Below, piece after piece: positions 42,293 through 51,087 of a DNA stretch of 64,000 nucleotides. The DNA is taken from the NCBI RefSeq assembly GCF_001277295.1, contig NZ_CP011456.1, positions 3,112,001-3,176,000 on the forward strand, given 5' to 3'. Every line of letters begins with the position of its first letter. The stretch's first letter is position 1. Under the pieces are notes generated by a model. The model did not search any database and was not told the origin of the DNA. It was given only the letters and a program-made list of their open reading frames with translations. A program made the position numbers and the translations under genes. The DNA comes from Anabaena sp. WA102 (GTDB lineage: Bacteria > Cyanobacteriota > Cyanobacteriia > Cyanobacteriales > Nostocaceae).

Positions 42293-43920
42293 AGTATTAA
42301 TCCCTCATCCATCTTATTAGCAACTTCCGCACCAATTTCTGGTAAACTCACCCCCGCAGCTTCCACAATATCCTGACGTTGTAAAAAATCGCGGAAACTT
42401 TCATGATAAAAGCGATAACGAGGCGGTTGATAGGTTTTTTGTTCCTGTAAAAATTGCGTCCAATCTTTCAGAACTTCCTGAACTGTGAGATTATCTTGCT
42501 GGGAATATTTGACAATCATTTCACGGGATACAGGACTTTTTAAAGCACACATCACATAAATGATTTTAATTTTATCCTTGGGTAAGGGTCTAGTAGTCAT
42601 TCCCATAATTCGCCAATGACTATAATAATATCCCTCTAAACCTTCAGGCAATTCTTCTAGTTTTTCATCCTTATAAAATCCATCTGCAATAGCTTCTAAC
42701 ACAAGGCGTAAATACATGAAATTGTTTTCACTTTTAGCGGCAATAGTATCAACAAATTGCGCTTTACTAAGTCCATTTTGTTTATCTATCCAGTCGTCTA
42801 AACCTATTTGATATTTTGGTAAAGCCATAAATTCTAAAATATAGGCTTTAATATCATCTTTACTATTATCTTGATATTGTCTTAAATCCAATTCTACATA
42901 CTTAGTATTTGGGGAAAGTGTTAATCTTTTCTCATCTGAATTGTAAGGTCTTCTGGTAAGTATCAGGTAAATATTATCTGGTAAATACATCGGTAAATTT
43001 AACAAATTACCATTATCTTCTTGATCAACTTCATCTAAAGCATCAATAACAATGACTAATTTTACAGAATCAGCTAATTTTTCACTAACTTTAGTTAATA
43101 AAGTAGATAAATTATCGTTTTCTGCATTTTGTAAGTTAAACCTATTTACTAATTGTTGACAAATTGATTTAAGGAATTGATCAGGGCGGTTTGTACCATC
43201 TGTACGAATATTAAAAAAGCAAATTGTACCGGGATTATCTACTATATATTTTGCAGATATGGCACTTTTACCCATTCCCGCGTCACCAAGAATACTAAAA
43301 TAGCCGCTTTGGTGATTTTGGATAAATGCAGTAATAGCATCAAATACAAACTTACGACCGCAAAATATTTGTGTTTTATCCTCAATGACAGTTTTAAATT
43401 CTGTGGGGATAATGGGTAAGGATGAAGATATAAATGGTTTTAATTCTGGAGGAATATCTCTACTTAAATAATCTTTAAAAAACCAAATAATTAAATTATT
43501 AAGAGTTTGCTTTGTAACTGCTAAATCATAACTTTTTATTTCATCTGCTGGAACATTACTATCATGTGAAGCTAGATTACTATGAGTTCTGATTACTTCA
43601 AGATTAGATTTAATTTTATGACGGCTTCCTTGATGTTCAATTGTTATGTATTGTGAATCCTCTTCTTTAGTAACTATAGTAATTAGTTGACTCAAATCTA
43701 CCTTACTTTTTCTGGTTTCTGCTGTTCCTGTATATTTCTTTTTTCCTAAGATAATTTCCTCACCAAAAGTTTCTCCATAATGATTAAGAATTATTGCTTT
43801 ACACAAAGCCTCCCCTGCTTTCCTGGCATTATTCATTGCATCTTCAGCTATTGGATCAGAAAATGCCTGTTTTGACCACTTGATTAAATCTGAAATTTTC
43901 TCTTCTACTTTCTGATTCAT
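42289..43920 (-). CDS. HEPN-like (DUF4145-type)/NACHT STAND protein
   Basis: I place the start at 43920 (MNQKVEEKISDLIKW), which has AAGGT upstream; an earlier in-frame ATG at 43980 has none. The 543-residue protein has an N-terminal helical domain (1-155) with ARKAGEALCKAIIL and RTHSNLASH (Arg111...His119), the layout of DUF4145, a member of the HEPN ribonuclease superfamily. A NACHT ATPase follows: GDAGMGKSA at 212-220, LVIVIDALDEVDQ at 288-300, then winged-helix parts ending YHESFRDFL. The WD40 gene follows with a 4-base overlap. It is likely the effector-bearing subunit of an antiviral NLR-like system. Confidence 0.8.
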   Translation of the reverse strand: MNQKVEEKISDLIKWSKQAFSDPIAEDAMNNARKAGEALCKAIILNHYGETFGEEIILGKKKYTGTAETRKSKVDLSQLITIVTKEEDSQYITIEHQGSRHKIKSNLEVIRTHSNLASHDSNVPADEIKSYDLAVTKQTLNNLIIWFFKDYLSRDIPPELKPFISSSLPIIPTEFKTVIEDKTQIFCGRKFVFDAITAFIQNHQSGYFSILGDAGMGKSAISAKYIVDNPGTICFFNIRTDGTNRPDQFLKSICQQLVNRFNLQNAENDNLSTLLTKVSEKLADSVKLVIVIDALDEVDQEDNGNLLNLPMYLPDNIYLILTRRPYNSDEKRLTLSPNTKYVELDLRQYQDNSKDDIKAYILEFMALPKYQIGLDDWIDKQNGLSKAQFVDTIAAKSENNFMYLRLVLEAIADGFYKDEKLEELPEGLEGYYYSHWRIMGMTTRPLPKDKIKIIYVMCALKSPVSREMIVKYSQQDNLTVQEVLKDWTQFLQEQKTYQPPRYRFYHESFRDFLQRQDIVEAAGVSLPEIGAEVANKMDEGLIL

Positions 43921-43985
43921 AGCTACCTTGATCTGAGTTTTTAGTATAAAATCAGCAATTTTACCATTTGCAAGCATCATTTTAT

Positions 43986-44131
43986 TTTACAGTGGCAAAA
44001 TTGAACAAACCCGTCTTAACATCGGTATTGGTGTAATTTCTAGTGTGGTGTGGTTTAAATCTGCCAGTAATAGCAAGAATGAATTAAAGAAACTCTTAGA
44101 AAACTGTGAAATCGTAAAGGGCGGTAAATAA
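43986..44131 (+). pseudogene. 3' remnant of an unrecognised gene
   Basis: An open stretch ending at TAA 44129-44131 encodes YSGKIEQTRLNIGIGVISSV, then VWFKSASNSKNELKKLLENC, a protein-like composition, but has no start codon. It is probably the tail of a gene truncated when the NACHT operon arrived. I do not recognise it. Confidence 0.35.
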
Positions 44132-44202
44132 GGGTATTAGTTTGATATCATAGCTGTAAGGGTTTAGCAATGCTAAACCCCTACCCAATTTTACAATTTT
44201 CT

Positions 44203-44401
44203 ATTCTTTAGTCATCTTTAGATGACTTTAGCTATGAGACTGGGAATTCATTCCCAGGCGGTTTATTGGGTTTATCTGTCAGCTTCCACACCCGCCCGGA
44301 AATCAATTTCCGGGCTAATAGCTAAAGTGCGTTAAAACGCACTCTAAAAACAGTCGGTTTTAACCGACTTCAGCTTTGAGACAGGGAATAAATTCCCTGG
44401 C
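44203..44401. repeat. Hairpin-rich inverted-repeat element, degenerate
   Basis: Contains GTCATCTTTAGATGAC, CTGGGAATTCATTCCCAG, CCCGGAAATCAATTTCCGGG, AGTGCGTTAAAACGCACT, GTCGGTTTTAACCGAC and CAGGGAATAAATTCCCTG in a row. Same family as 20355-20724 without clear terminal arms. Confidence 0.65.
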
Positions 44402-44460
44402 TACTGGCTACCCAGATTTTTTCAAAATTCATATACTATTGCTATATTTGCTAATAATTA

Positions 44461-44844
44461 TTACCCATTTTCCTGATTACGAATTACCCGATGTTTTTGC
44501 AAATCTGCTAAATTACAAACTTCTAACGCCCTAGCATGAGTGGCTTCTAAAACCACGGTCGGTGCTACACCATCTTCTAGGGCTTCTTGCCACCTTGCAG
44601 CGCATAAACACCAACAATCACCGGGTTTTAAACCGGGAAAACTAAAATAAGGTGCAGGTGTACTCAAATCATTGCCTTGGGATTTAGTATATTGCAAAAA
44701 TTCCTCTGTGACTTGAGCGCAAACGACGTGCATTCCCGTATCTTGTCCACCTGTGGTACAAAACCCGTCACGGTAAAATCCAGTCATGGGAGAAGTGCAG
44801 CAAATTTCTAATTTTGTACCCAGTACGTTTTTAGCTTCTGTCAT
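44461..44844 (-). CDS. DUF2237 family protein
   Basis: A 127-residue cytoplasmic protein of the DUF2237 family: NVLGTKLEICCTSPMTGFYR at the start, CTTGGQDTGMHVVCAQVTEE, then FPGLKPGDCWCLCAARWQEA, and a helical end. Conserved cysteines (15-16, 28, 42, and the CWCLC group) suggest metal binding or redox chemistry, but no function is established. The 3' part is duplicated at 38957-39174. Confidence 0.85.
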   Translation of the reverse strand: MTEAKNVLGTKLEICCTSPMTGFYRDGFCTTGGQDTGMHVVCAQVTEEFLQYTKSQGNDLSTPAPYFSFPGLKPGDCWCLCAARWQEALEDGVAPTVVLEATHARALEVCNLADLQKHRVIRNQENG

Positions 44845-44878
44845 GATTAATTCCTCACAATTTTAATTTATTAGGGAA

Positions 44879-44912
44879 AACGAACCGCAGAGGCACAGAG
44901 GACGCAGAGAAA
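44879..44912. repeat. CGCAGAGG-type dispersed repeat
   Basis: CGAACCGCAGAGGCACAGAG followed by GACGCAGAGA is the most frequent short repeat of this genome. Copies or complements occur at 23520-23550, 39643-39672 (inside the NACHT gene), 54673-54698 and 61675-61696. Confidence 0.65.
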
Positions 44913-44955
44913 GAGGGTTTGAGAGATATTTTGCGTAGGTCTTGATTTTTTAAGT

Positions 44956-46578
44956 TTATGGAAGTTTATCAAATTCAATTTTACCATAGTTTAATTTAAT
45001 AATTCTATCGGCTAAATGAAAATAATGATCATCATGACTAATTACTAAAATTGTTTTTCCCTGGGCTTTCAATTCTGGCAGTAATTGAGTATAGAATATA
45101 TCTTTGAACAAGGGATCTTGATCAGCAGCCCATTCATCAAATAGATAAATTTGCCGATTTTCTAAATATGCTGTTAGTAATGCGAGGCGTTTTCTTTGTC
45201 CTTGAGAAAGGGCTGTAGTGGAAAGTTGTCCATTTTTGATTTTGACTTTATGATCAAGTTGCAATTTCTCTAAATATTTTTGGGCTTGAATATCTAAGTT
45301 ATTATTTTCTAATCCTAGTAGTTCTTCAAATAAATAAAAATCTGAAAATACTACAGAGAAATGTTGACGATACCATTCACGGTTATTTTCTGTAATCAAA
45401 TTTTCATCTAAAATAATTTCGCCATTTTCAGGAATGTATAACCCTGTAATTAATTTGGCTAAAGATGATTTACCGCTACCATTACCACCAACAATAAAAA
45501 CTAGTTCTTGAGGATAAAGGGTAAGATTAATTGGACCAAGAATAAAGCTATTATCTTCTTTGTCTGTGTAATAAGTATGCGTAATATTTTGAAGTTGTAA
45601 ACTGTGCCAATTTATGAGAGAATTAGGAGGTGCAGTGGCAAGTTCTGCCCGACTGGCTAAAGATAAACCTAAAGATTCGATTTTTTGTAAAGCAACGCTG
45701 GCTTTACTAATGAGGGGCAAATTATTGGAAATATTATCCATCGGCAACATTAAATAAGTAAATGTGAGAATATAACCGGATAAGGTTTCGGCATCAATAG
45801 CGAATAAATGCGGTAAAATAAAGAGGACAAAACCAATAGCAAAGAAAAATATTAATTTACCCCAACTGGTAGTTGTCGCAAATAAAGTTAAACCTTGAAC
45901 ATTGTGATTTCTAAATCTGCTGGCTGTGGCTTCTAGACGATTGCTGAGGAAAAATTGTCGGCGTTGATAGTGGAGTTTAAGTTCTTTGATTCCGGCTGTA
46001 ATAGTGCTAAAGTTATTAAATAAGGCATCTTGATCTTCACGGGCTAAAGCTAATAATTTTTCTCCTCTATCTAATAACCATTTACAACTACCAATAGCTA
46101 CTAACATTAAAAGCACAACCATGATAAATACTAACCAAGATAGCCAAGTTATATATAGTAAACATCCTAAAGCCATGGACATATCAATACATAAAAATGG
46201 AATGACATAGACAGCATTTGCTACGGCTTGGACATCTTCTGTTAAAGTGGCTAATAAGCGAGGATTTCCTAATTGTTCTAAATGACTTAATTCCGATGCT
46301 AATATTTGCCGACTTAACTGCATTCTTAATTGCAAAACGGCATTTTGAGATAAGCGAATTAACATGATTTGGGAAATCACGCCGGTAATTAAGGCCACGG
46401 TGACTAAACCGACGAAACCCCAGGCTATAGTTGTCAGAGGTGCAGCATTGCTTTTACTCGCAGCACTACTAATGAGGGCAATTAATCCCGCGCTACTACC
46501 ACCACTGAAAAAACCTGTAATAATGGCTATTGCTACCATTGTCCAAGAAGAACGCAAAAGAAAGTAAATTAGATTCAT
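44956..46578 (-). CDS. Cyclic-peptide-export-type ABC transporter (fused permease-ATPase)
   Basis: A 540-residue half-transporter with six N-terminal membrane helices (1-290) and a C-terminal ATPase: Walker A GGNGSGKSSL, signature LSQGQRKRL, Walker B IYLFDEWAADQDP, and switch ISHDDHY. The FDEWAADQDP box and the lack of a peptidase domain match the SyrD/PvdE-like family that exports non-ribosomal or cyclic peptides. No peptide synthetase is adjacent, so cargo is unknown. It is divergent from hpnI, with almost no sequence between the open frames. Confidence 0.87.
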   Translation of the reverse strand: MNLIYFLLRSSWTMVAIAIITGFFSGGSSAGLIALISSAASKSNAAPLTTIAWGFVGLVTVALITGVISQIMLIRLSQNAVLQLRMQLSRQILASELSHLEQLGNPRLLATLTEDVQAVANAVYVIPFLCIDMSMALGCLLYITWLSWLVFIMVVLLMLVAIGSCKWLLDRGEKLLALAREDQDALFNNFSTITAGIKELKLHYQRRQFFLSNRLEATASRFRNHNVQGLTLFATTTSWGKLIFFFAIGFVLFILPHLFAIDAETLSGYILTFTYLMLPMDNISNNLPLISKASVALQKIESLGLSLASRAELATAPPNSLINWHSLQLQNITHTYYTDKEDNSFILGPINLTLYPQELVFIVGGNGSGKSSLAKLITGLYIPENGEIILDENLITENNREWYRQHFSVVFSDFYLFEELLGLENNNLDIQAQKYLEKLQLDHKVKIKNGQLSTTALSQGQRKRLALLTAYLENRQIYLFDEWAADQDPLFKDIFYTQLLPELKAQGKTILVISHDDHYFHLADRIIKLNYGKIEFDKLP

Positions 46579-46579
46579 T

Positions 46580-47779
46580 ATGTCAATTGTCAGTTGTCAG
46601 TTGTCAGTTGTTTTACTCCCTGATTTCCTATTCCTGATGTTAATTTTTTGTTTATCAGCCGTTTTATTTTACACCTATGGGGTTTATACAGCGATAGCGA
46701 AGCGCTCCGTAGGAATCGCTTTTTTGCGGGACTCTCCTCCCATAAACCCCGATTTCCATCCCCCTGTCACTATCCTTAAACCCCTGTGTGGTGTTGATAA
46801 GGGGACTTACGCCAACCTAGCTTCATTTTGTCAACAAGATTATCCCCAATATCAAATTATTTTTAGTGTCCGCAGTTCCACAGACCCTAGTATAGAAGTA
46901 GTTGAGAAACTAATTCAACAATTTCCAGAAATAGATATTAGTTTAGTGGTGAAAGATCATATTATCGGTGCTAATTTGAAAATTAGTAACTTAGCTAATG
47001 CTGTTACCACCGCCAAACATGATATTTTCCTCATTTCTGACAGTGATATTCGTGTCAGTTCAGAATATTTGCAAACAGTTATTCAACCACTACAAGATCA
47101 AAAAGTCGGTGTTGTCACCTGTTTATACCGTTCTACAGCCGAAGGAATAGCCACGATTTTAGAAGCTATTTGTACAGCCACAGACTTTCAACCGGGTATT
47201 TTAGTTAGCAAACAATTAGAGGGAATAAAATTCGCTTTGGGTTCAACCATTGTCATGCGTAAAACCACATTAGCAAAAATTGGCGGTTTTGCCGCCGTAG
47301 CTGATTATTTAGCAGATGATTATCAACTCGGCTATTTACCAACCCAAGCAGGTGACAAAGTAGTATTATCTAACTACATCGTCGAACACGGATTAGGATA
47401 TAGTAGTTTATTAGATTCTATCAATCGCCAAATTCGTTGGGCGCGTTGTATTCGTGTTTCTCGTCCCTGGGGTTATATCGGCTTAATATTTACTTTCGGC
47501 ACAGTTTCTAGTTTACTATTATTAATAACTAGCAGTGGTTCTATTTTTTCTTGCTTGGTTTTCTCCATCACTTTGCTAATGCGATTAATTATGGCTTGGG
47601 TAATAGGAGTAAAACTTCTCAATGACGCAGTTACTAAAAAATTCTTTTGGCTGATTCCTGTTGCGGATATAGTGAGATTTATAATTTGGTGTTGTGGATT
47701 TTTTGGTAATACTATTGAATGGCGAGGGACAAAATTTAAACTAGTTAAAAATGGTAAATTGCAAATAATCAAAAGTTAG
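46580..47779 (+). CDS. hpnI: Hopanoid glycosyltransferase HpnI
   Basis: A GT2-type membrane glycosyltransferase that by family knowledge adds N-acetylglucosamine to bacteriohopanetetrol. It has an N-terminal helix, VTILKPLCGVDKGTYANLAS, the D-x-D-like SDSDIRV, ADDYQLG, and the RQIRWARCIRVSRPW box, then three C-terminal helices. The first 19 codons (MSIVSCQLSVV...) are read from a CAGTTGT tandem array; the natural start may be ATG 46637. About 16 residues (IAKRSVGIAFLRDSPP, near 39-55) also come from a dispersed repeat inserted in frame at 46691-46735. It acts with HpnK and HpnJ at 33-35 kb. Confidence 0.88.
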   Translation: MSIVSCQLSVVLLPDFLFLMLIFCLSAVLFYTYGVYTAIAKRSVGIAFLRDSPPINPDFHPPVTILKPLCGVDKGTYANLASFCQQDYPQYQIIFSVRSSTDPSIEVVEKLIQQFPEIDISLVVKDHIIGANLKISNLANAVTTAKHDIFLISDSDIRVSSEYLQTVIQPLQDQKVGVVTCLYRSTAEGIATILEAICTATDFQPGILVSKQLEGIKFALGSTIVMRKTTLAKIGGFAAVADYLADDYQLGYLPTQAGDKVVLSNYIVEHGLGYSSLLDSINRQIRWARCIRVSRPWGYIGLIFTFGTVSSLLLLITSSGSIFSCLVFSITLLMRLIMAWVIGVKLLNDAVTKKFFWLIPVADIVRFIIWCCGFFGNTIEWRGTKFKLVKNGKLQIIKS

Positions 47780-47861
47780 GAATCAAGAATTAGTAGAGAT
47801 TTATACTCAAAACGGCTTGATTGTTTGATTCTAAACGTAGGGGTAAAGCAAGAGCTTCATA

Positions 47862-48076
47862 GGTGTCAACTTAACGTAAAACTGCTAATAGCAAAAGTTG
47901 TCTTTCGATGACTAAACACTAGTACACAACGGCATAAATAAACCAACTATTCTCAATCGTCCAAAAGCCTATACTGTCTTCGTTTTGACTTTTGACTTTC
48001 GCACTGCTTTACTAGTCCGTTTTAACGGACTTGAGCTATCAGACAGGGAATTCATTCCCTGGCGGGTGTGGAAGCC
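47862..48076. repeat. Hairpin-rich inverted-repeat element, right arm lost
   Basis: Starts AGGTGTCAACTTAACGTAAA, with GTCCGTTTTAACGGAC and CAGGGAATTCATTCCCTG inside, and ends GGCGGGTGTGGAAGCC without the TTAAGTTGACACC arm. The surrounding gap 47780-48376 shows no gene. Confidence 0.65.
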
Positions 48077-48201
48077 AATAGAAGACAAGCAGGGGGAGAA
48101 GAGAGGCAGGGGGAAGGGAAGAACAGAAGTTTTTTCCGATCATTACCCGTCAAAATAAATTTGACGAACTACTAAGTTTTTCATAATTTTGCAAAAGTCT
48201 A

Positions 48202-48328
48202 AGTAGGTTAGCATTGAAAATCGTCGTTATGGCAAGGCAAGAGGCACTCATGCAAAAGGCAAGAGTGAAGAGGGTTTGGGCTATTTTACTTTTCTTTACA
48301 TAGATTGGTTTTATTGTGTTCACCTACT
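48202..48328. mobile_element. 127-bp TA-flanked MITE, AGTAGGT family
   Basis: Matches the 119-bp family, with an extra ~8 bases in the CAAGAGGC region. TA flanks at 48200-48201 and 48329-48330. It lies just downstream of the CAP-protein gene's 3' end. Confidence 0.8.
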
Positions 48329-48376
48329 TATGTCCCAACCGTTTTGAGTATAGAAAACAGAAAAATGACTTTTTCC

Positions 48377-48994
48377 CTACGGTTTTAGAACGTTGGCGGG
48401 AAACTGCCCTTGCACGTTACCAGCGGGTATATAATGACAGACCACATAGAAAGCGTTGAATTTAGTCCCATTCATAGTTTTAGTGCCTCTTGCCGCACCA
48501 CAACCTAACTGGGTGCTACTTTTCCGCACAACCTGGGTAAAATGCCCGGTAGCAGAAGAGAAACCTGGACTATTATAGTTATAAGCTTTGACTTCATCGT
48601 ACCATGACTGAACTGCTGTGTTAGCCAGGCTGTCTGAACTTATCGAAGGGGCTGTAGTGTAGTAAACATATAAGTTTTCTCCAGCATTATTGCGCTGATT
48701 AGCTGCACTGTGTTGAAGCAATCCATTGGCTGCTAAGTATTGCGCCCAGGTTTGAGCAGTGTTATTAGCAGAATTACTAATTGTCATATTGGGACTACGA
48801 TGGATAGCTCGATAAACGTTATGTTTAGACAAAGCATTGCTTCTAAGAACATTCAAATCAATATTTGTTTGCGCTAAAGCAGGATTGCTGCCAATTGGCA
48901 TTAAATTTGCCACCTGAGAGGGAATGATTCCTGTGAGTCCGAGGGTTAACGCTGTACCTGTTGTTAATGCAAAATATAAAAGAAGTTTATTCAT
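48377..48994 (-). CDS. Secreted CAP-domain (SCP/PR-1-like) protein
   Basis: A 205-residue protein with an N-terminal signal segment (LLLYFALTTGTALTLGLTG, cleavage likely after NPALAQ). The mature part is a CAP domain: ALSKHNVYRAIHRSP with the first His, TAQTWAQYLA, AGENLYVYY with the Glu, and GHFTQVVRKSSTQLGCG with the second His, then YVVCHYIPAGNVQGQFP. The His/Glu cavity residues of the family are kept. CAP proteins are extracellular; roles range from lipid binding to adhesion. No partner gene is evident. Confidence 0.9.
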   Translation of the reverse strand: MNKLLLYFALTTGTALTLGLTGIIPSQVANLMPIGSNPALAQTNIDLNVLRSNALSKHNVYRAIHRSPNMTISNSANNTAQTWAQYLAANGLLQHSAANQRNNAGENLYVYYTTAPSISSDSLANTAVQSWYDEVKAYNYNSPGFSSATGHFTQVVRKSSTQLGCGAARGTKTMNGTKFNAFYVVCHYIPAGNVQGQFPANVLKP

Positions 48995-49106
48995 GATTTT
49001 TATCCTTCCTATAACAAGAATGAATTTTGAACAAAGTCAGAGTATAGGGCGAATTGTGATTTAATCTTTACAGTCCCCGCTGCGGCTTTTGTTTGATTTA
49101 CCTAAT

Positions 49107-49850
49107 ATGCAACTTAACAACATTACCGCTTATCTTTTAGTATCTCATGGGAGTCGTGATCCTCGTCCAGATATGGCTATGCAGCAATTAGCTAGGCTGT
49201 TAAGAGAGATATTACCCCCAGGGGAAAATTTCGTAGAAGTTGCTACCCTAGAGGCAAATATCCAACCTTTACATCTGCAAATTCAAGATTTTGCTCATCT
49301 TGTTCAGGCTTTTGGCTGTAAAAAGCTGCAAATTATTCCCCTATTTTTGTTACCGGGATTTCATGTGATGACTGATATTCCCGCAGAAATCGCCCTGGCA
49401 GAACAGGCTATCAGTGAAGGAATGATAATAGAATTGCGTCCTTATATTGGTAGTTATCCTGGTTTAGAAAAGTTTTTCGCGGGGATAATGACTACGATTA
49501 AAGCAGATGTATCCATTATTTTAGCTCATGGTAGCCGACGGGCTGGTTCTCATACCTCTGTCGAAAGTATAGCAGCTACTGTCGGCGCAGTTACAGCCTA
49601 TTGGTCTGTCCCTCCCAGTTTAGAAGTCAGAGTACAAGAATTAATCGCTGCTGGTTATGGACGAATTGCGATTTTCCCCTATTTTTTATTTACAGGTGGG
49701 ATAACTGATGCGATCGCTCTGGCAGTAGAAACGCTAAAATTACAATTTCCATCAGTCAGTTTTCAACTCGCACAACCATTAGGAACAAGTCGAGAATTTG
49801 CGAATTTAATCGAGAATTTCATCAAAGAAGAGGAAAAAGTTGTTGGGTAA
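49107..49850 (+). CDS. cbiX: Sirohydrochlorin chelatase (CbiX-like)
   Basis: Inserts Fe2+ or Co2+ into sirohydrochlorin. The 247-residue protein from ATG 49107 (a TTG six codons earlier is less likely) has two homologous halves, each starting with the metal-site motif: YLLVSHGSRDPRPDM and IILAHGSRRAGSH. Second histidines are in PLFLLPGFHVMTDIP; the second half has PYFLFTGGITDAIA without His. This two-domain form is usual for the long CbiX/SirB branch. It overlaps the cobA gene by 11 bases, so the two consecutive tetrapyrrole steps are coupled. Confidence 0.9.
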   Translation: MQLNNITAYLLVSHGSRDPRPDMAMQQLARLLREILPPGENFVEVATLEANIQPLHLQIQDFAHLVQAFGCKKLQIIPLFLLPGFHVMTDIPAEIALAEQAISEGMIIELRPYIGSYPGLEKFFAGIMTTIKADVSIILAHGSRRAGSHTSVESIAATVGAVTAYWSVPPSLEVRVQELIAAGYGRIAIFPYFLFTGGITDAIALAVETLKLQFPSVSFQLAQPLGTSREFANLIENFIKEEEKVVG

Positions 49851-50598
49851 AGTCTATTTAGTCGGTGCAGGTCCTGGAGATCCTGGACTCATGACTCTCA
49901 AAGGAAAAGGTTTATTAGCTTGTGCAGATGTGGTTATTTATGATGCTTTGGTGAGTCCAGAAGTGCTGGAAATGATTAACCCCCAAGCCGAACAAATCAA
50001 CGCGGGTAAACGCATGGGTAGACATTCACTGTTACAGGAAGTCACCACCGAATTACTCATTGAAAAAGCAGAAAATCATGCCATAGTTGTCCGCCTCAAA
50101 GGTGGTGATCCTTTTATCTTTGGTCGTGGTGGGGAAGAAATGGCGGAATTAATAGCCGCAGGTATCCAGGTAGAAGTTGTCCCCGGAATTACATCGGGAA
50201 TCGCCGCTGCCGCCTATGCTGGTATTCCTTTAACCCATCGGCTTTATAGTTCTTCTGTCACTTTTGTAACTGGACATGAATCCGCTGGTAAGTATAAACC
50301 CCAGGTAAATTGGCAAGCGATAGCTCACGGTTCGGAAACTATAGTAATTTATATGGGTATTCATAATTTACCCTACATTATTGAACAATTTACCCTAGCT
50401 GGATTGAGTTTAGATACACCCATTGCCTTAATTCGCTGGGGAACTCGGCCAGAACAGGAAGAATTAATTGGTGAGTTAGGAACAATTGTCAAACAAGTGG
50501 AAACAAAAGGATTTCTTGCACCTGCAATAGCTGTAATTGGTGCAGTCGTTAAGATGCACGATATATTATCTGGTAAGGAAAGAAAGGAAACTAAATAA
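49840..50598 (+). CDS. cobA: Uroporphyrinogen-III C-methyltransferase
   Basis: Methylates uroporphyrinogen III twice with SAM to give precorrin-2, the branch point for sirohaem and cobalamin. The 252-residue protein has the family's VYLVGAGPGDPGLMTLKG start, VVRLKGGDPFIFGRGGEEM, VVPGITSGIAAAAYAGIPLT and TLVIYMG-like IVIYMGIHNL. The start is TTG at 49840 or 49843, inside the end of the chelatase gene, preceded by GAAGAGGAAA. It is a single-domain CobA, without the CysG oxidase part. It is last of its transcription unit. Confidence 0.93.
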   Translation: MLGKVYLVGAGPGDPGLMTLKGKGLLACADVVIYDALVSPEVLEMINPQAEQINAGKRMGRHSLLQEVTTELLIEKAENHAIVVRLKGGDPFIFGRGGEEMAELIAAGIQVEVVPGITSGIAAAAYAGIPLTHRLYSSSVTFVTGHESAGKYKPQVNWQAIAHGSETIVIYMGIHNLPYIIEQFTLAGLSLDTPIALIRWGTRPEQEELIGELGTIVKQVETKGFLAPAIAVIGAVVKMHDILSGKERKETK

Positions 50599-50856
50599 TT
50601 ATGAATTAGTTAAGTTTAACAACATTGAATGCCTCCTGAATACTACCTTAGAGGGTGTTTGAAAAGTCATGATTGTTGTATTAAATGTTTTAAGTAATTA
50701 GACAAAAATATTTACAGTCATTGCGAGCGAAGGGAAGCAATCGCAAGGGTTATGATTGCTTCATTTCACTTCGTTCCATATGGCTAACGCCACGCTGCGC
50801 TAACGCAATGACATTGTGTAATTAATTTTGTCTCACTACTTAAAGCAAAAGCTTAA
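50599..50856. other. Gap with dispersed repeats, no gene
   Basis: Contains AGAGGGTGTTTGAAAAGT (also at 36811 and, as complement, near 57197), and a TTGCGAGCGAAGGGAAGCAA stretch with ACGCCACGCTGCGCTAACGC. No coding sequence is evident. Confidence 0.45.
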
Positions 50857-51045
50857 TGGTGTCAACTTAATCTCAAATCCCTACCACATCTCGTTCCTAG
50901 TCTCTGACTAGGAATGCAGTTAATGAGGCTCTGCCTCTAATATCATTGAAGTCAGAGCCTTCTAGAATTCATTCCCAGTCTCTGACTGGGAATGAGATAA
51001 CTTGAGTTCTTTGCGGGATAGATGTTTTACGTTAAGTTGACACCA
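50857..51045. repeat. Hairpin-rich element with 14-bp perfect terminal arms
   Basis: TGGTGTCAACTTAA at the left is matched by TTAAGTTGACACCA at the right. The interior holds CTAGTCTCTGACTAG, GAGGCTCTGCCTC and CAGTCTCTGACTG hairpins, different from those of other copies. Flanks AAAGCAAAAGCTTA and GAAGCTCTTGCTTT extend the inverted repeat. Confidence 0.75.
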
Positions 51046-51087
51046 ATGAAGCTCTTGCTTTACCCCTTAACGGGTGACAAGTTATGT

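Noticed and set aside
49000..49106. Possible cobalamin riboswitch ahead of cbiX-cobA
   Set aside because: The B12-box and the expected helices are not visible in the short leader.
50700..50850. Possible tRNA or small RNA gene
   Set aside because: No cloverleaf or conserved T-loop; the paired stretches fit a dispersed repeat better.
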